From NCBI GenBank assembly GCA_030536575.1, contig JAUNPS010000009.1:59433-123432 (forward strand): DNA of 64,000 bases. Direction: 5' to 3'. Position numbers and translations under genes: made by a program. The DNA comes from Eubacteriales bacterium (lineage in GTDB: Bacteria; Bacillota; Clostridia; Lachnospirales; Lachnospiraceae). Every line of letters starts with the position of its first letter. The stretch's first letter is position 1. Of the stretch, positions 17,253 to 26,060 are shown piece by piece. Under the pieces are notes generated by a model that was given only the letters and a program-made list of their open reading frames with translations, ran no database searches and was not told the DNA's origin.

Positions 17253-19055
17253 TTATTCCGCCTCCTTTTCACTGACGATTTTCCACTGAACCGCCTTGTT
17301 ATAATCGCTCCACATCCGGGCGTACAGCCCTCCCGCAGCGGCCAGTTTCGCATGGGTTCCCTGCTCCTCTGCCTGTCCTTCATTCAGGACAATGATCTTA
17401 TCCGCGCCCACGACGGTAGACAGGCGGTGTGCAATCATGATCACCGTGCGCCCCTTTGTCAAAGCCGCAAAGGCCTTCTGAATCAACACCTCATTTTCCG
17501 GGTCAGCAAAGGCCGTGGCCTCATCCAGCACCACGATGGGAGCATCTTTCAAAATAGCCCGCGCCAGAGCGATACGCTGCTGCTCGCCGCCAGAGAGGTA
17601 AGTTCCCTCCGTTCCGATCTGCGTGTCCATGCCATCCGGCAGTTTCGCAAGAATATCCCTGCACTGGGCGGCCTGCAATGCGGCCTCCACCTGCTCCCTT
17701 GTGGCTTCCGGACGGGCAGCCCGGACATTTTCCAGGATGGACGCTTTGAACAGACGGCTGTTTTGGAACACAAAGGCCACCTGCTCCATAAGTATATGGG
17801 GATCGATCTGCGCCACATTGACACCGCCGACCTCCACTGCGCCGGAAGTCACGTCCCAGAACCGGGGAATCAGGCTTGCGGCAGTTGTTTTACCGCCGCC
17901 GGACGGCCCCACCAGCGCCACGGTCTGTCCGGCTTCCGCTGTGAAAGAAACATGGGAAAGGGCGGGCGTCTGTGCGCCGTCGTAAGTAAAGCTCACGTCT
18001 TTAAATTCCACTTTATTGCCACAGGGCTTCTGAGGATGGGCAGGCGCTTCCAACACCGGCGCACACATCACCTGATCGATGCGTCCCAAGGCAGTGCTGG
18101 CCAGCATCATCCCGGAGGAGGCAAACATGATCTTCGCTAGTGCCGTGGAAATAATCGCTGAAAATACTGCATAAAAAGCAAAATCCGTGACAAACCCGGC
18201 GAAATCTCCACTCGCCAGCGCTCCGGGAGCGAGAAACAGAGCCGCCGGAACCAGCAGCAAAAAGGCTCCCTCCGTAAAGGTCAGATTCACAGACTGGGGA
18301 ACCCGGCAGATATCCGCCTGGTAATGCTCGGCCTTGCTGCTGTAATCTTCGATGGCCTCCTGGAATGCTTTGAACGAATAGACCGTCTGCTGGAAGATTT
18401 TGACCACAGGAATGCCCCGGACGTACTCGGTGCCCGCCTTGGTCATACGATCCTGGGCCGCTTGGTACTCCGCCATCAATTGTGCGTTCTTTCCGCCCAT
18501 CATGGAAAACATGGCAACCACTGAAATGACCGCTGCCAGCAGGCAGGCCGCCCCCATCCGCCAGTCAAAGACGAACATCAGCACCACCATGGCCACAAAC
18601 AGGACGATCGTGCCTACAATGTCCGCCAGATTGTGGGCCAGCAGGGTTTCCGTGTCGGCGGCCGCCGCGTCCAGCCGCCCCCGGATCAAGCCGGAAGCAT
18701 TGGCGTCAAAATAGCCAAGGGGAGCCTTCATCACGCGGGCGACGCCCTGCTTACGGATATTGGCCGCTGTGCGGAAGGCTGCCAGATGGGTGCACATCAG
18801 CCCCGCAAAATACAGGATGATACCGCCCACCGCAAAGGCGAAGGCAAGCCAGCCGTACCTGGCCACGTTCTGCGCCTGCGTCCATTCCGGCGCTGCTGCG
18901 ATCAAGTCCCTGGCAACCAGCCAGATGCAGATGTAAGGGGCCATGCTAAGCAGCATGGAAACCGCCGACAGAGCCAGGCCCAGAAAGGTCAGCCCTTTGT
19001 AGCTGCCCGCATAATCCAGCAGGGCTGCCACATCATTCTTTTTTTCTTGTTTCAT
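17253..19055 (-). CDS. ABC exporter half-transporter (partner 2)
   Basis: A 600-residue fused permease/ATPase. Six helices from about 18 to 310, Walker A GPSGGGKTT (about 380), signature LSGGEQQRIA, Walker B VVLDEATAFAD and H loop IAHRLSTV. It would pair with the 580-residue protein encoded directly downstream. The D loop is AFAD rather than the usual SLD, a mild departure. Upstream sits the TAGTTAG-N6-CTAACTA palindrome and then a tetR gene, so transcription is probably repressed until a ligand is present (inference). Confidence 0.9.
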   Translation of the reverse strand: MKQEKKNDVAALLDYAGSYKGLTFLGLALSAVSMLLSMAPYICIWLVARDLIAAAPEWTQAQNVARYGWLAFAFAVGGIILYFAGLMCTHLAAFRTAANIRKQGVARVMKAPLGYFDANASGLIRGRLDAAAADTETLLAHNLADIVGTIVLFVAMVVLMFVFDWRMGAACLLAAVISVVAMFSMMGGKNAQLMAEYQAAQDRMTKAGTEYVRGIPVVKIFQQTVYSFKAFQEAIEDYSSKAEHYQADICRVPQSVNLTFTEGAFLLLVPAALFLAPGALASGDFAGFVTDFAFYAVFSAIISTALAKIMFASSGMMLASTALGRIDQVMCAPVLEAPAHPQKPCGNKVEFKDVSFTYDGAQTPALSHVSFTAEAGQTVALVGPSGGGKTTAASLIPRFWDVTSGAVEVGGVNVAQIDPHILMEQVAFVFQNSRLFKASILENVRAARPEATREQVEAALQAAQCRDILAKLPDGMDTQIGTEGTYLSGGEQQRIALARAILKDAPIVVLDEATAFADPENEVLIQKAFAALTKGRTVIMIAHRLSTVVGADKIIVLNEGQAEEQGTHAKLAAAGGLYARMWSDYNKAVQWKIVSEKEAE

Positions 19056-19080
19056 CAGAGAACCTCCTTAAAAATATTTT

Positions 19081-19100
19081 TAGTTAGTTTTATCTAACTA
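19081..19100. promoter_or_regulatory. Operator-like inverted repeat TAGTTAG-N6-CTAACTA (site 2)
   Basis: Perfect 7-bp arms with a six-base spacer, 25 bases upstream of the ABC exporter. The inner arms match site 1 at 15353-15368 exactly. Confidence 0.65.
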
Positions 19101-19187
19101 TTAAGCAAAAAAAATATGGATTTCCTCTCCGGCTCCGCCCAAAAAAGCGACGGAGCCTGCATTTTATCGCCCCATGCCCTGGGCTGC

Positions 19188-19805
19188 TCATGGCGTCATC
19201 AGCTTCAGCCAGCCGGCAGTATAGAATTCCCGCAGCTGCTCCACGTTCCGCAGGGCCTGCTCATAAGGGAAATCGTGAATCACGATCTCAAAAATGCCGT
19301 TAAACATACCGCTGGCAATGATATGGCACAGGGACGGGTCCAGATTGGGAACCTTGTGCCCCAAGCGGCGGAGCACATCCATGTACTGGAGCGTGTACTC
19401 CACTTCCATCTCCACCATATTGTGGACAAAGTTCTCGTAGCCGGTGCCCTCGGCCCGGCACAGCAGCAGCTTCACTGGCTCCCGGTGCTGGCAGATATAG
19501 TCCACCATCCAGCGGACACAGGAACCAGATTCCACGCCCATATGCTCCGGCTGCTCATCCTCCGGCAGTTCGGCAAAAGAAGTCTGCGCTTCCATAAACC
19601 TGCCCATCAGGGCGGCGGCATGCGGCTCCACGATGGAGGCAAACAGCGCTTCCTTGCTGGAAAAATAGCCGTAAAAAGCCCCTGTAGTCACCCCTGCATA
19701 TTTCACAATCTGCCGCAGGGAAGCACCCTGAAAGCCCTTATCCAAAAATTCCTGCAAAGCGGCCTGCTGAATCTTCTCCAAAGTCGCAGGGGATTTTTCT
19801 TCCAT
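19188..19805 (-). CDS. TetR-family transcriptional regulator
   Basis: A 205-residue repressor. The helix-turn-helix reads GASLRQIVKYAGVTTGAFYGYF near residues 28-50, with a ligand-binding C-terminal half. The ATG at 19805 is chosen because AAGGAG lies 8 bases upstream; an ATG two codons earlier is too close to that site. It heads the exporter cluster and likely controls it. A palindrome over its own promoter (19820-19845) suggests autoregulation. Confidence 0.85.
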   Translation of the reverse strand: MEEKSPATLEKIQQAALQEFLDKGFQGASLRQIVKYAGVTTGAFYGYFSSKEALFASIVEPHAAALMGRFMEAQTSFAELPEDEQPEHMGVESGSCVRWMVDYICQHREPVKLLLCRAEGTGYENFVHNMVEMEVEYTLQYMDVLRRLGHKVPNLDPSLCHIIASGMFNGIFEIVIHDFPYEQALRNVEQLREFYTAGWLKLMTP

Positions 19806-19819
19806 CCTCATTTCTCCTT

Positions 19820-19845
19820 ATAACAGCGCTATATAACACCGTTAT
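19820..19845 (-). promoter_or_regulatory. Palindrome at the tetR promoter
   Basis: ATAACAGCG and CACCGTTAT are imperfect inverted arms over the TATAAC/TATATA promoter-like region just before tetR. The sequence differs from the GTTAG sites downstream. Confidence 0.4.
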
Positions 19846-19904
19846 ACTACCACATAGACGGATGTTTGTCAATCGGTTTCGGAAATAAGAAAATTCCTCA
19901 TTTT

Positions 19905-20426
19905 TCATTCATATAACAGCCCAAAGGCCTTCTCGCAAACTCTACATGCCTCCTCATACTTCGCCTCAATCAGCGGCTCAACCTTTTGAATTCTCCGATT
20001 TTTCGCCGCCTTATACCCAAAATAAGCCGCCCCCCACAAAACAAATCCCGGAATCCCCAGAAGCACCGTCAGCCAAATCACCGGCGGCGTGGCCGTCACC
20101 GCAAAAACGGAGCCGGCCATAAACGCGCATCCCGCCAGCCCGCACGTCAGCGAAACACACGTCGGCACCGAACTTTTCGACGCCTCCAACGCTGCAATCT
20201 CTTTCATACAGGATTCATAATGCCTCTGCAAACGAGTAAGCTCCACCTTATTTACCACATATCTGCTCCGTTTCATATGAAGCGTCGCCTTTCCCATCCG
20301 CTTCTCCGTCGGTATATTTTCATCCATTCTCCAGCCAAATTTCTCGTAGCCGTCCATATACTGGGAAAGAAGCTCCTCCTCCACCGTAACCTTCAAATAC
20401 TCAAAACTCTCCGCCCGTTCCTTCAT
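19905..20426 (-). CDS. Two-helix membrane protein of a two-component operon
   Basis: A 173-residue protein with a soluble N-terminal part (about 1-90), two adjacent membrane segments (CVSLTCGLAGCAFMAGSVFA and the following PVIWLTVLLGIPGFVLWGAA) and a charged cytoplasmic tail. GGAGG precedes the ATG at 20426, and the gene overlaps the kinase by 26 bases, so it is the last gene of that operon. I do not recognise a family. Its position suggests it is a target or accessory of the two-component system. Confidence 0.65.
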   Translation of the reverse strand: MKERAESFEYLKVTVEEELLSQYMDGYEKFGWRMDENIPTEKRMGKATLHMKRSRYVVNKVELTRLQRHYESCMKEIAALEASKSSVPTCVSLTCGLAGCAFMAGSVFAVTATPPVIWLTVLLGIPGFVLWGAAYFGYKAAKNRRIQKVEPLIEAKYEEACRVCEKAFGLLYE

Positions 20427-21507
20427 TTTCCGCGCCCTCCTCCCTTTCTGCCTTCGGAATCCAAACCGTAAACGTGCTTCCCTTCCCCGGTTCACTGGCC
20501 ACTTCCATCTGAAAGCCGCTTAATTGCAGCACCCGCAGGGCTAATGCCAGCCCCAGCCCATTTCCCTCCGTCGAATGAGAAGTATCTCCCTGATAAAATT
20601 TTTCAAAAATATGCTTCTTTGTTTCCTCCGTCATTCCACAGCCGGTATCCTGTACCGATACGCGGATGGTTTTTTCGTCCGAGCTTTCCGTTAAGGTAAT
20701 TTTCCCTCCCGGTTCCGTAAACTTGATCGCGTTGGAAAGAAGATTGTTCCACACCAGCTCCATCAGCGCCGGGTCCGCCGAAATCTCCGCATAGTCTTCC
20801 AGATCCGCCTCAAATTCCAATCCCCGCTTTTCCCACGCAGGCTCATAATTCACCGCACATTGCGCGAGCTGCTCACACAGATCATAGGGCTCCAGCACCG
20901 GCGTGATCGCCTGTTTCTCCAGCTTATTCAATTTCAAAATATTGCTGATCAAATCTGCAAGCCTTTGGGATGCCTGGAAAATCGTATCGGCATACGCCTG
21001 CTGCTGTTCGGTCAGGTTTTCCATACAGAGCAGCTCCGCATTGTTCTGGATAATGGCAAGGGGCGTTTTAATCTCATGGGAAACATTGGAAAAGAAATCA
21101 GTTTTCAGCGTTTCAATGCTGCCAAGCTCCTCTACCATCTTGTTAAAATCGAGCAGCATTTTATCCAGGTAGTCCATCTTTTCCACCGTATGCAGCGGGG
21201 CAATGTAAATCGAAAAATCCCCTTCCGCCACCTTCTTCGTCGCCTCCGCCAGCTTGTGCATGGGCTCCTCATACGTTTTTTTCACCTGCCTGCGGGTAAA
21301 AAGAGTCAGCCCCACCGCTACCGCAGACCAGTATAAAATCGGAACTGCCGTCTGCACAAACCCATTCCACCGAAGCTGGCCCATTCCCACAAGTATCCCC
21401 GTATGCATGCCGGACATCAAGAGAAGGACCACCAGATAGACGAAAAAAAGAGAGGGCGGAAAACGGCTGTCCCGCATACCGTTTTCCAAAGAACGTTTTT
21501 CTTTCAT
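20401..21507 (-). CDS. Sensor histidine kinase
   Basis: A 368-residue membrane kinase. Two helices (about 20-42 and 52-70) with only a short external loop, a HAMP-like linker, the phospho-acceptor box FFSNVSHEIKTPLA, and HATPase motifs WNNLLSNAIKF, DTGCGM and GNGLGLALA. The tiny sensor loop fits intramembrane sensing or a partner-dependent signal. It overlaps the response regulator by four bases (ATGA). The ligand is unknown; VanS-like enzymes have this layout. Confidence 0.88.
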   Translation of the reverse strand: MKEKRSLENGMRDSRFPPSLFFVYLVVLLLMSGMHTGILVGMGQLRWNGFVQTAVPILYWSAVAVGLTLFTRRQVKKTYEEPMHKLAEATKKVAEGDFSIYIAPLHTVEKMDYLDKMLLDFNKMVEELGSIETLKTDFFSNVSHEIKTPLAIIQNNAELLCMENLTEQQQAYADTIFQASQRLADLISNILKLNKLEKQAITPVLEPYDLCEQLAQCAVNYEPAWEKRGLEFEADLEDYAEISADPALMELVWNNLLSNAIKFTEPGGKITLTESSDEKTIRVSVQDTGCGMTEETKKHIFEKFYQGDTSHSTEGNGLGLALALRVLQLSGFQMEVASEPGKGSTFTVWIPKAEREEGAENEGTGGEF

Positions 21508-22175
21508 CGCAGCACCGCCTTGTATCCAAGCCCTCGGACGGTCTTAATCTCAAATCCGCCGCACTCGGAAAATTTGTCCCGCAGTTTTGTCACATACACA
21601 TCCACCGCCCGCAGGCTTGTGCCGGAATCAATCCCCCAGAATTCGTCCATAAGCTGGGCCCTGGTAAAGGTCTTTTTCGGGTAAGACAGCAGCTTGTATA
21701 AAATGTTGAATTCTCTCGTTGTGACCGGGATTTCTTCCCCGTCGATGGAAGCCGTCATGCCGTCCGCATCCAGCTCCAGATTGCCCACAACCAGTCTGCG
21801 TTCCATCTCGATATTCGCCCGGCGCAGCAATGCGCGCACCCGCATCTCCAGCTCCGCCAGCTCCACCGGCTTTACCATATAGTCGTCGATCCCCAGCCGG
21901 AAGCCCCTTTTCTTAGAAGAAAGATCGTCTTTCGCAGACATGAACAGAATCGGGATGTGCCGGTTGACCTGCCTTACGCTCTCTGCAAATTCAAATCCGT
22001 CCACCTTTGGCATCATAATATCCGAAATAATCAGGTCGTACAGATTATTATACATTTCATCATAGGCCTCGGCGGCGCTCAAGACGCCTTTCGTCTGAAA
22101 TCCGCAGTCGTTTAAATAGGTGCAGACAGTCTGGTTTAAATTTTTATCGTCATCAACAACAAGGATGTGTATCAT
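21504..22175 (-). CDS. OmpR-family response regulator
   Basis: A 223-residue regulator. The receiver domain begins MIHILVVDDD, with phosphorylation site DLIISDIMMPKVDG and the KPVELAELEMRVRALLRR switch region; a winged-helix DNA-binding domain follows (TREFNILYKLLSYP, then LRAVDVYVTKLRDK). The ATG at 22175 has AGGAGAGG upstream and overlaps the stop of the membrane protein (ATGA). It is paired with the kinase at 20401. Confidence 0.92.
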   Translation of the reverse strand: MIHILVVDDDKNLNQTVCTYLNDCGFQTKGVLSAAEAYDEMYNNLYDLIISDIMMPKVDGFEFAESVRQVNRHIPILFMSAKDDLSSKKRGFRLGIDDYMVKPVELAELEMRVRALLRRANIEMERRLVVGNLELDADGMTASIDGEEIPVTTREFNILYKLLSYPKKTFTRAQLMDEFWGIDSGTSLRAVDVYVTKLRDKFSECGGFEIKTVRGLGYKAVLR

Positions 22176-22831
22176 TTTTTCCTCTCCTTTCCGGTGCGGC
22201 TCCTGCGCCTCGCATCCCGAACCATGTAAATCCCCAACCCCAGCACCATCAGGCAGATCCCTACGCCGGTCAGCCCGTTCATAAGCGTGATAAAGGTTCC
22301 CGCTTCCTGCCCGAAAGCCGCCAGCAATGCCGTCTGCAGAGACAGCACCGAAACCAGCGCGTCGGAATAGCTGATGTTGCGGAGCGTCAGTAACAGAAGG
22401 GATTTTTCTTTCCACGCTTTTACAACATTGATAATAGACATGGTAAGTTTGATAAACGTATACGTTGCCGCGGCATAAATCATCAGGCCGGGGTAGGATT
22501 TCCCGCCTTCTCCCAGCACCAGCATCAGGACAGCTCCGCCGAGCGCAATGCTCATGACTGCGAGCATAATCCCGCAGTTCCGGTATACGTTTAATTCCCG
22601 CCTGTCCAGGCTTCCGTCCGGCTCCTTCTTTCCAGAAGCCCGCCTCGCATAGGACATGGCCAGAAAACGCATCATGCTAAGGAGCAGATAATATGCTGAA
22701 AGGGAACCATACCACGCCGAACGCCCCGTTATAGCAACCGCACCATTAAAAACAGCATAGATCACGTTTAACCCAAACCCCATCAGCGTAAAGAATACCC
22801 GGCTTTCTTCCTTTCGTTTTCTCTTTTTCAC
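22172..22831 (-). CDS. Polytopic membrane protein heading the two-component operon
   Basis: A 219-residue protein with about six membrane helices and basic ends (MKKRKRKEE at the start, RRSRTGKERKK at the end). Distinctive segment GRSAWYGSLSAYYLLLSMMRF. It is coupled by ATGA to the response regulator, so it is the first gene of a four-gene unit and may be the sensor partner of the kinase. I do not recognise the family; no transport motif is seen. Confidence 0.7.
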   Translation of the reverse strand: MKKRKRKEESRVFFTLMGFGLNVIYAVFNGAVAITGRSAWYGSLSAYYLLLSMMRFLAMSYARRASGKKEPDGSLDRRELNVYRNCGIMLAVMSIALGGAVLMLVLGEGGKSYPGLMIYAAATYTFIKLTMSIINVVKAWKEKSLLLLTLRNISYSDALVSVLSLQTALLAAFGQEAGTFITLMNGLTGVGICLMVLGLGIYMVRDARRRSRTGKERKK

Positions 22832-22950
22832 CTGGCCACTCCCTTTGATACCGAAATTCTATCATATTCTAACCGTTCTTTGTTGGATTTTTATTTGAAT
22901 ATTGTTTAAGAATTGTTAATTCGAACTTTCTGCGTCAAGCCAAACGCATA

Positions 22951-22993
22951 AAAATTCCCCCATTTCACCGCCCGTAAAATGGAGGAATTTTTT
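22951..22993 (-). terminator. Terminator after the YfcC-type carrier
   Basis: AATTCCCCCATTT pairs with AAATGGAGGAATT (one mismatch) around a short loop, with T runs on both sides. It starts a few bases after the stop codon at 22999 and could work in both directions. Confidence 0.8.
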
Positions 22994-22998
22994 CATTG

Positions 22999-24507
22999 TC
23001 AGGATAATCCAATCGCTACCGCAAGCACCACAGTCAGCGACGCAAATACAAACAGCAGGGCCTGGAACTTAATCTGGAACTTCGCCCATTTGCCCCAATC
23101 CAGCTTCGCCGCCGCCAAAGCGCCCAGCAAACATCCGGAAGTCGGCACGATAAAGTTCGTAAAGGCATCCCCAAGCTGGTACGCCACAACAGCCACCTGT
23201 CTTTCCACGCCCACAAGGTCGGCCAGCGGCGCCATCACCGGCATCGTCAGAGCCGCCTGACCGGAACCGGAAACCACGAAGAAATTGAACACCGACTGGA
23301 AAATGTACATAAACCACGCGGAAATTGTCGGCGGGAAATTCTTCATGCCTTCGCTGATCGCATGTAGGATCGTATTCAGCACCGTACCATCCGTAGCGCT
23401 GGTGCCGCCCAGTACGATGATGATTCCCTGCGCCATACCTACGCACATCGCCGCGCCCAGCAGATCCGCCGCACCCTTGTCAAAAGAACGGGCAATGTCG
23501 TTAATCCGCATATCATTCAAATGGAACACGCATCCGATAATTCCCGCAACCAGTCCCATCACAAAGAACTGCGACGCAATTTCCGGAATATAATACCCCT
23601 GGGTCACAACGCCCCAGATCGTCCACGCCATACATACCACAATGGTAAGGATTACCAGCTTATGGCCCAGCGTAAACGGTAGATCCTTCTGTCCCTTTTC
23701 CGCGAAATCTTTCCGGTACGCCGCATCCGACTCATAGGCAACGGAAATCGTCGGCGTCTTCTTCACCTTCTGCGCATAGCGCATTGTAAACACAATCGTC
23801 AGCCCGGTAAAGAAAATCCACATGGGAATCCGGAACCACGCGCCGGACATTACCGGAATTCCGGCTACGCCCTGTGCCACCGCCAGTCCGAAGGGATTCT
23901 GCCAGGACGTACCGAACCCGATCTGCGTGGCCACATAGGAACACATAATGCCGACAACCGCATCATATCCCATAGCAATGAACATTGGAACCAGAATCAT
24001 CACAAACGGAATTGCTTCTTCTCCCATTCCAAAGACCGCACCGCCCAGTGAAAACAGCACGATCAGAAGCGGAATCAGCAGGATCTCCTTGCCGTTTGTC
24101 AGATTGATCACGCGCATAATGCCCGCTTCCACAGCGCCTGTGCGCAGGACAATGCCGAATGCGCCGCCCACGACCAGGATGAACGCAATGATTCCAACGG
24201 CCGTCCCATTCTTATCGCCTGTCGTCAGCCCTTCAAACACATAGTTTAAAATGCCCTGCCCGCCGAAATCTTCGGTTCCGAACAGCGGCGCAACCTTCGT
24301 GACCTTGTTTCCGTCTTCATCCAGCACGTAGGTAAAGCTGTCCGGATCCAGCACGGTTCTCGTTTTCTCCTCACCGTTCACCGTATAGGTAACTTCTTTC
24401 GTCTCATATTTTCCCAGAGGGATGAACAGCGTCAGAAGCGCCGCCGCCAGAACCACCCCGAAAATGATGATGTACGTGTGGGGAAACTGAAATCTTTTCT
24501 TTTTCAT
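22999..24507 (-). CDS. YfcC/DcuC-family carrier
   Basis: A 502-residue membrane protein with about twelve helices and a large outside loop after the first helix (VNGEEKTRTVLDPDSF). Motifs GEEAIPF, IGFGTSWQNPFG and the terminal PTSGCLLGALAAAKLDW match the YfcC family of short-chain acid or amino-acid carriers. It lies 57 bases after isoaspartyl dipeptidase in the same direction, so it likely imports isoaspartyl peptides or exports or imports aspartate (inference from context). Confidence 0.85.
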   Translation of the reverse strand: MKKKRFQFPHTYIIIFGVVLAAALLTLFIPLGKYETKEVTYTVNGEEKTRTVLDPDSFTYVLDEDGNKVTKVAPLFGTEDFGGQGILNYVFEGLTTGDKNGTAVGIIAFILVVGGAFGIVLRTGAVEAGIMRVINLTNGKEILLIPLLIVLFSLGGAVFGMGEEAIPFVMILVPMFIAMGYDAVVGIMCSYVATQIGFGTSWQNPFGLAVAQGVAGIPVMSGAWFRIPMWIFFTGLTIVFTMRYAQKVKKTPTISVAYESDAAYRKDFAEKGQKDLPFTLGHKLVILTIVVCMAWTIWGVVTQGYYIPEIASQFFVMGLVAGIIGCVFHLNDMRINDIARSFDKGAADLLGAAMCVGMAQGIIIVLGGTSATDGTVLNTILHAISEGMKNFPPTISAWFMYIFQSVFNFFVVSGSGQAALTMPVMAPLADLVGVERQVAVVAYQLGDAFTNFIVPTSGCLLGALAAAKLDWGKWAKFQIKFQALLFVFASLTVVLAVAIGLS

Positions 24508-24564
24508 TTCTCTTACCTTATCCTTTTTTCCTTTTTCTTCCGGCCTGGGCCGGGGCTTTCGCCG

Positions 24565-25737
24565 TTATTGCTCGAAGGTTCCTTTTACAAGAATCCGGCC
24601 CTCCGAAACCATCATCCGTCCTTTCGCGAAAACCGTGTGAATCTGCAGGGTTTCCGCATCCGCAAGCACCAGATCCGCGTCCGCGTCCTCTGCAATCCGG
24701 CCTTTCTGCGGCAGTTTCAGAAGCGCCGCCGGGTTTGCCGTAACTGCCCGCAATGCGTTTTCCAGCGAAACGCCGTCCTGAAGCACCGCATCTTTCATCT
24801 CCCGGTAAAGCGAAGCAACCTTTCCCACGCCCAGCCCCTGGAAACTTCCGTCCGGGGCGAATACGGGAAGGCTTCCCTGGCCGTCGGAAGAAAAGGTGAT
24901 ATGTTCCGGGGAAACGCCTGCGTCCAGGGCCATTTTCAGGCCGGTGCTGGCCTTCACTTCGTCCGGATCCAGGAAATCCGGGTCGGAGCTGGTGGTCAGG
25001 TCAATGTAGCCGCCCAGATTTTTCGCGTAGTTGATGCCGTCCTGCATCAGGGCATTGCTCCGGTTAATGTGGGTGGGGAGCATGTTCGTCGGCGGGATCT
25101 GCGTGTTTTCCAGCACGTAGCGCAGGAACTGAAGCCGTTCTTTTCCGTCGCCCATATGGATGTTCACCAGTCCGGCTTTCGCGGACAGGATTCCGCCCAC
25201 GCGGGTGTCCGCCACAATTTTGGCGAATTCTTCCTTTGTGGGTTGGGAGGAGCGGTGGTCAGAAATAGCGATTTCTCCGGTTCCGACGACTTTTTCCAGC
25301 AGGATCAGGTCGTCCATCACGCTGCCGGTCAGGGTGCGCACCGGAACCTGGTAGGAGCCGGTATAGACGTAGGTGGTAATACCCTCTTCTTCCAGGCCTT
25401 TGGCTTTGGCGAGGAGGTTCGTCATGGTGCGTGTGCAGCCGTCGGTTCCCAGGCAGCCCACCACGGTGGTCACGCCGCCGGAGAGGATGTCGGAGAGCAT
25501 GATTTCCGGGGTGCGGGTGCGGGCGCCGCCTTCTCCGCCGCCGCCCAGGATGTGGACGTGGGCATCGATGAGGCCGGGCATCAGCACGTGGCCGGTACCG
25601 TCGAGGACGGTGATGCCGTAGGCACTTTCGGCGGGGAGGGTTTCGGCGATTTTCAGGATTTTTCCGCCGCCGAGAAGGACGTCGCGGGGGCCTTGGGGGG
25701 CCGGGGCGTAGACCTGGACGTTTTTAATCAGATACAT
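24565..25737 (-). CDS. iadA: Isoaspartyl dipeptidase
   Basis: This amidohydrolase cleaves beta-aspartyl dipeptides that arise in damaged proteins. The 390-residue protein has the metal site DAHVH (about 59-63), GGGGEGG, SDHRSSQP, LPTHINR and SSDGQGS. In the E. coli enzyme the bridging residue before SDHRS is, as I recall, a carbamoylated lysine (VKCAISD); here the aligned position is a glutamate (GEIAISD). AGGAGG precedes the ATG. It heads an operon with the YfcC-type carrier. Confidence 0.9.
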   Translation of the reverse strand: MYLIKNVQVYAPAPQGPRDVLLGGGKILKIAETLPAESAYGITVLDGTGHVLMPGLIDAHVHILGGGGEGGARTRTPEIMLSDILSGGVTTVVGCLGTDGCTRTMTNLLAKAKGLEEEGITTYVYTGSYQVPVRTLTGSVMDDLILLEKVVGTGEIAISDHRSSQPTKEEFAKIVADTRVGGILSAKAGLVNIHMGDGKERLQFLRYVLENTQIPPTNMLPTHINRSNALMQDGINYAKNLGGYIDLTTSSDPDFLDPDEVKASTGLKMALDAGVSPEHITFSSDGQGSLPVFAPDGSFQGLGVGKVASLYREMKDAVLQDGVSLENALRAVTANPAALLKLPQKGRIAEDADADLVLADAETLQIHTVFAKGRMMVSEGRILVKGTFEQ

Positions 25738-25769
25738 AAGCTTTTCCTCCTGAGTGATTCATACCACCC

Positions 25770-25798
25770 ATTATACCATACAATGTATAAAAATACAT
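25770..25798 (-). promoter_or_regulatory. Promoter and palindrome before iadA
   Basis: TATAAT on the minus strand (25770-25775) with a perfect palindrome ATGTAT-AAAA-ATACAT at 25783-25798 over the -35 region. This arrangement suits a repressor site controlling iadA and the carrier. Confidence 0.5.
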
Positions 25799-25830
25799 TT
25801 ATTTTTTTGCACACAAAAACTCGGCAAACG

Positions 25831-25970
25831 TTACTGTTCACTCGTACCTCGTTCCAGCAACGATTCACAGGCTCATTTTAAGTTTTGCTTCGCAAAAGAG
25901 CCTGCTCACACCTGAATCACGTTCTTACGTACCTGCGCAGCTAAGTGCTCAGGTACTGTCTGAATAGTAA
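25831..25970. mobile_element. Short TTACTGTTCA-ended structured element
   Basis: The 140-base stretch begins TTACTGTTCAC and ends with the near-inverse of that, TGAATAGTAA. Inside are nested inverted arms: GATTCA/TGAATC and CAGGCTC/GAGCCTG. No ORF. It shares its end sequence with the larger element at 50566-50950. Looks like a non-autonomous MITE-type repeat. The rest of the gap to 26060 shows only a GC-rich stem. Confidence 0.5.
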
Positions 25971-26060
25971 CCGGCAAACACCTCTTTTTTGGCGCTGGCT
26001 TACTCAGGATCGCTCTGCTTACGCTGCGCGACACTTCGCGGGACAGCGGCGTCCAAAGCG

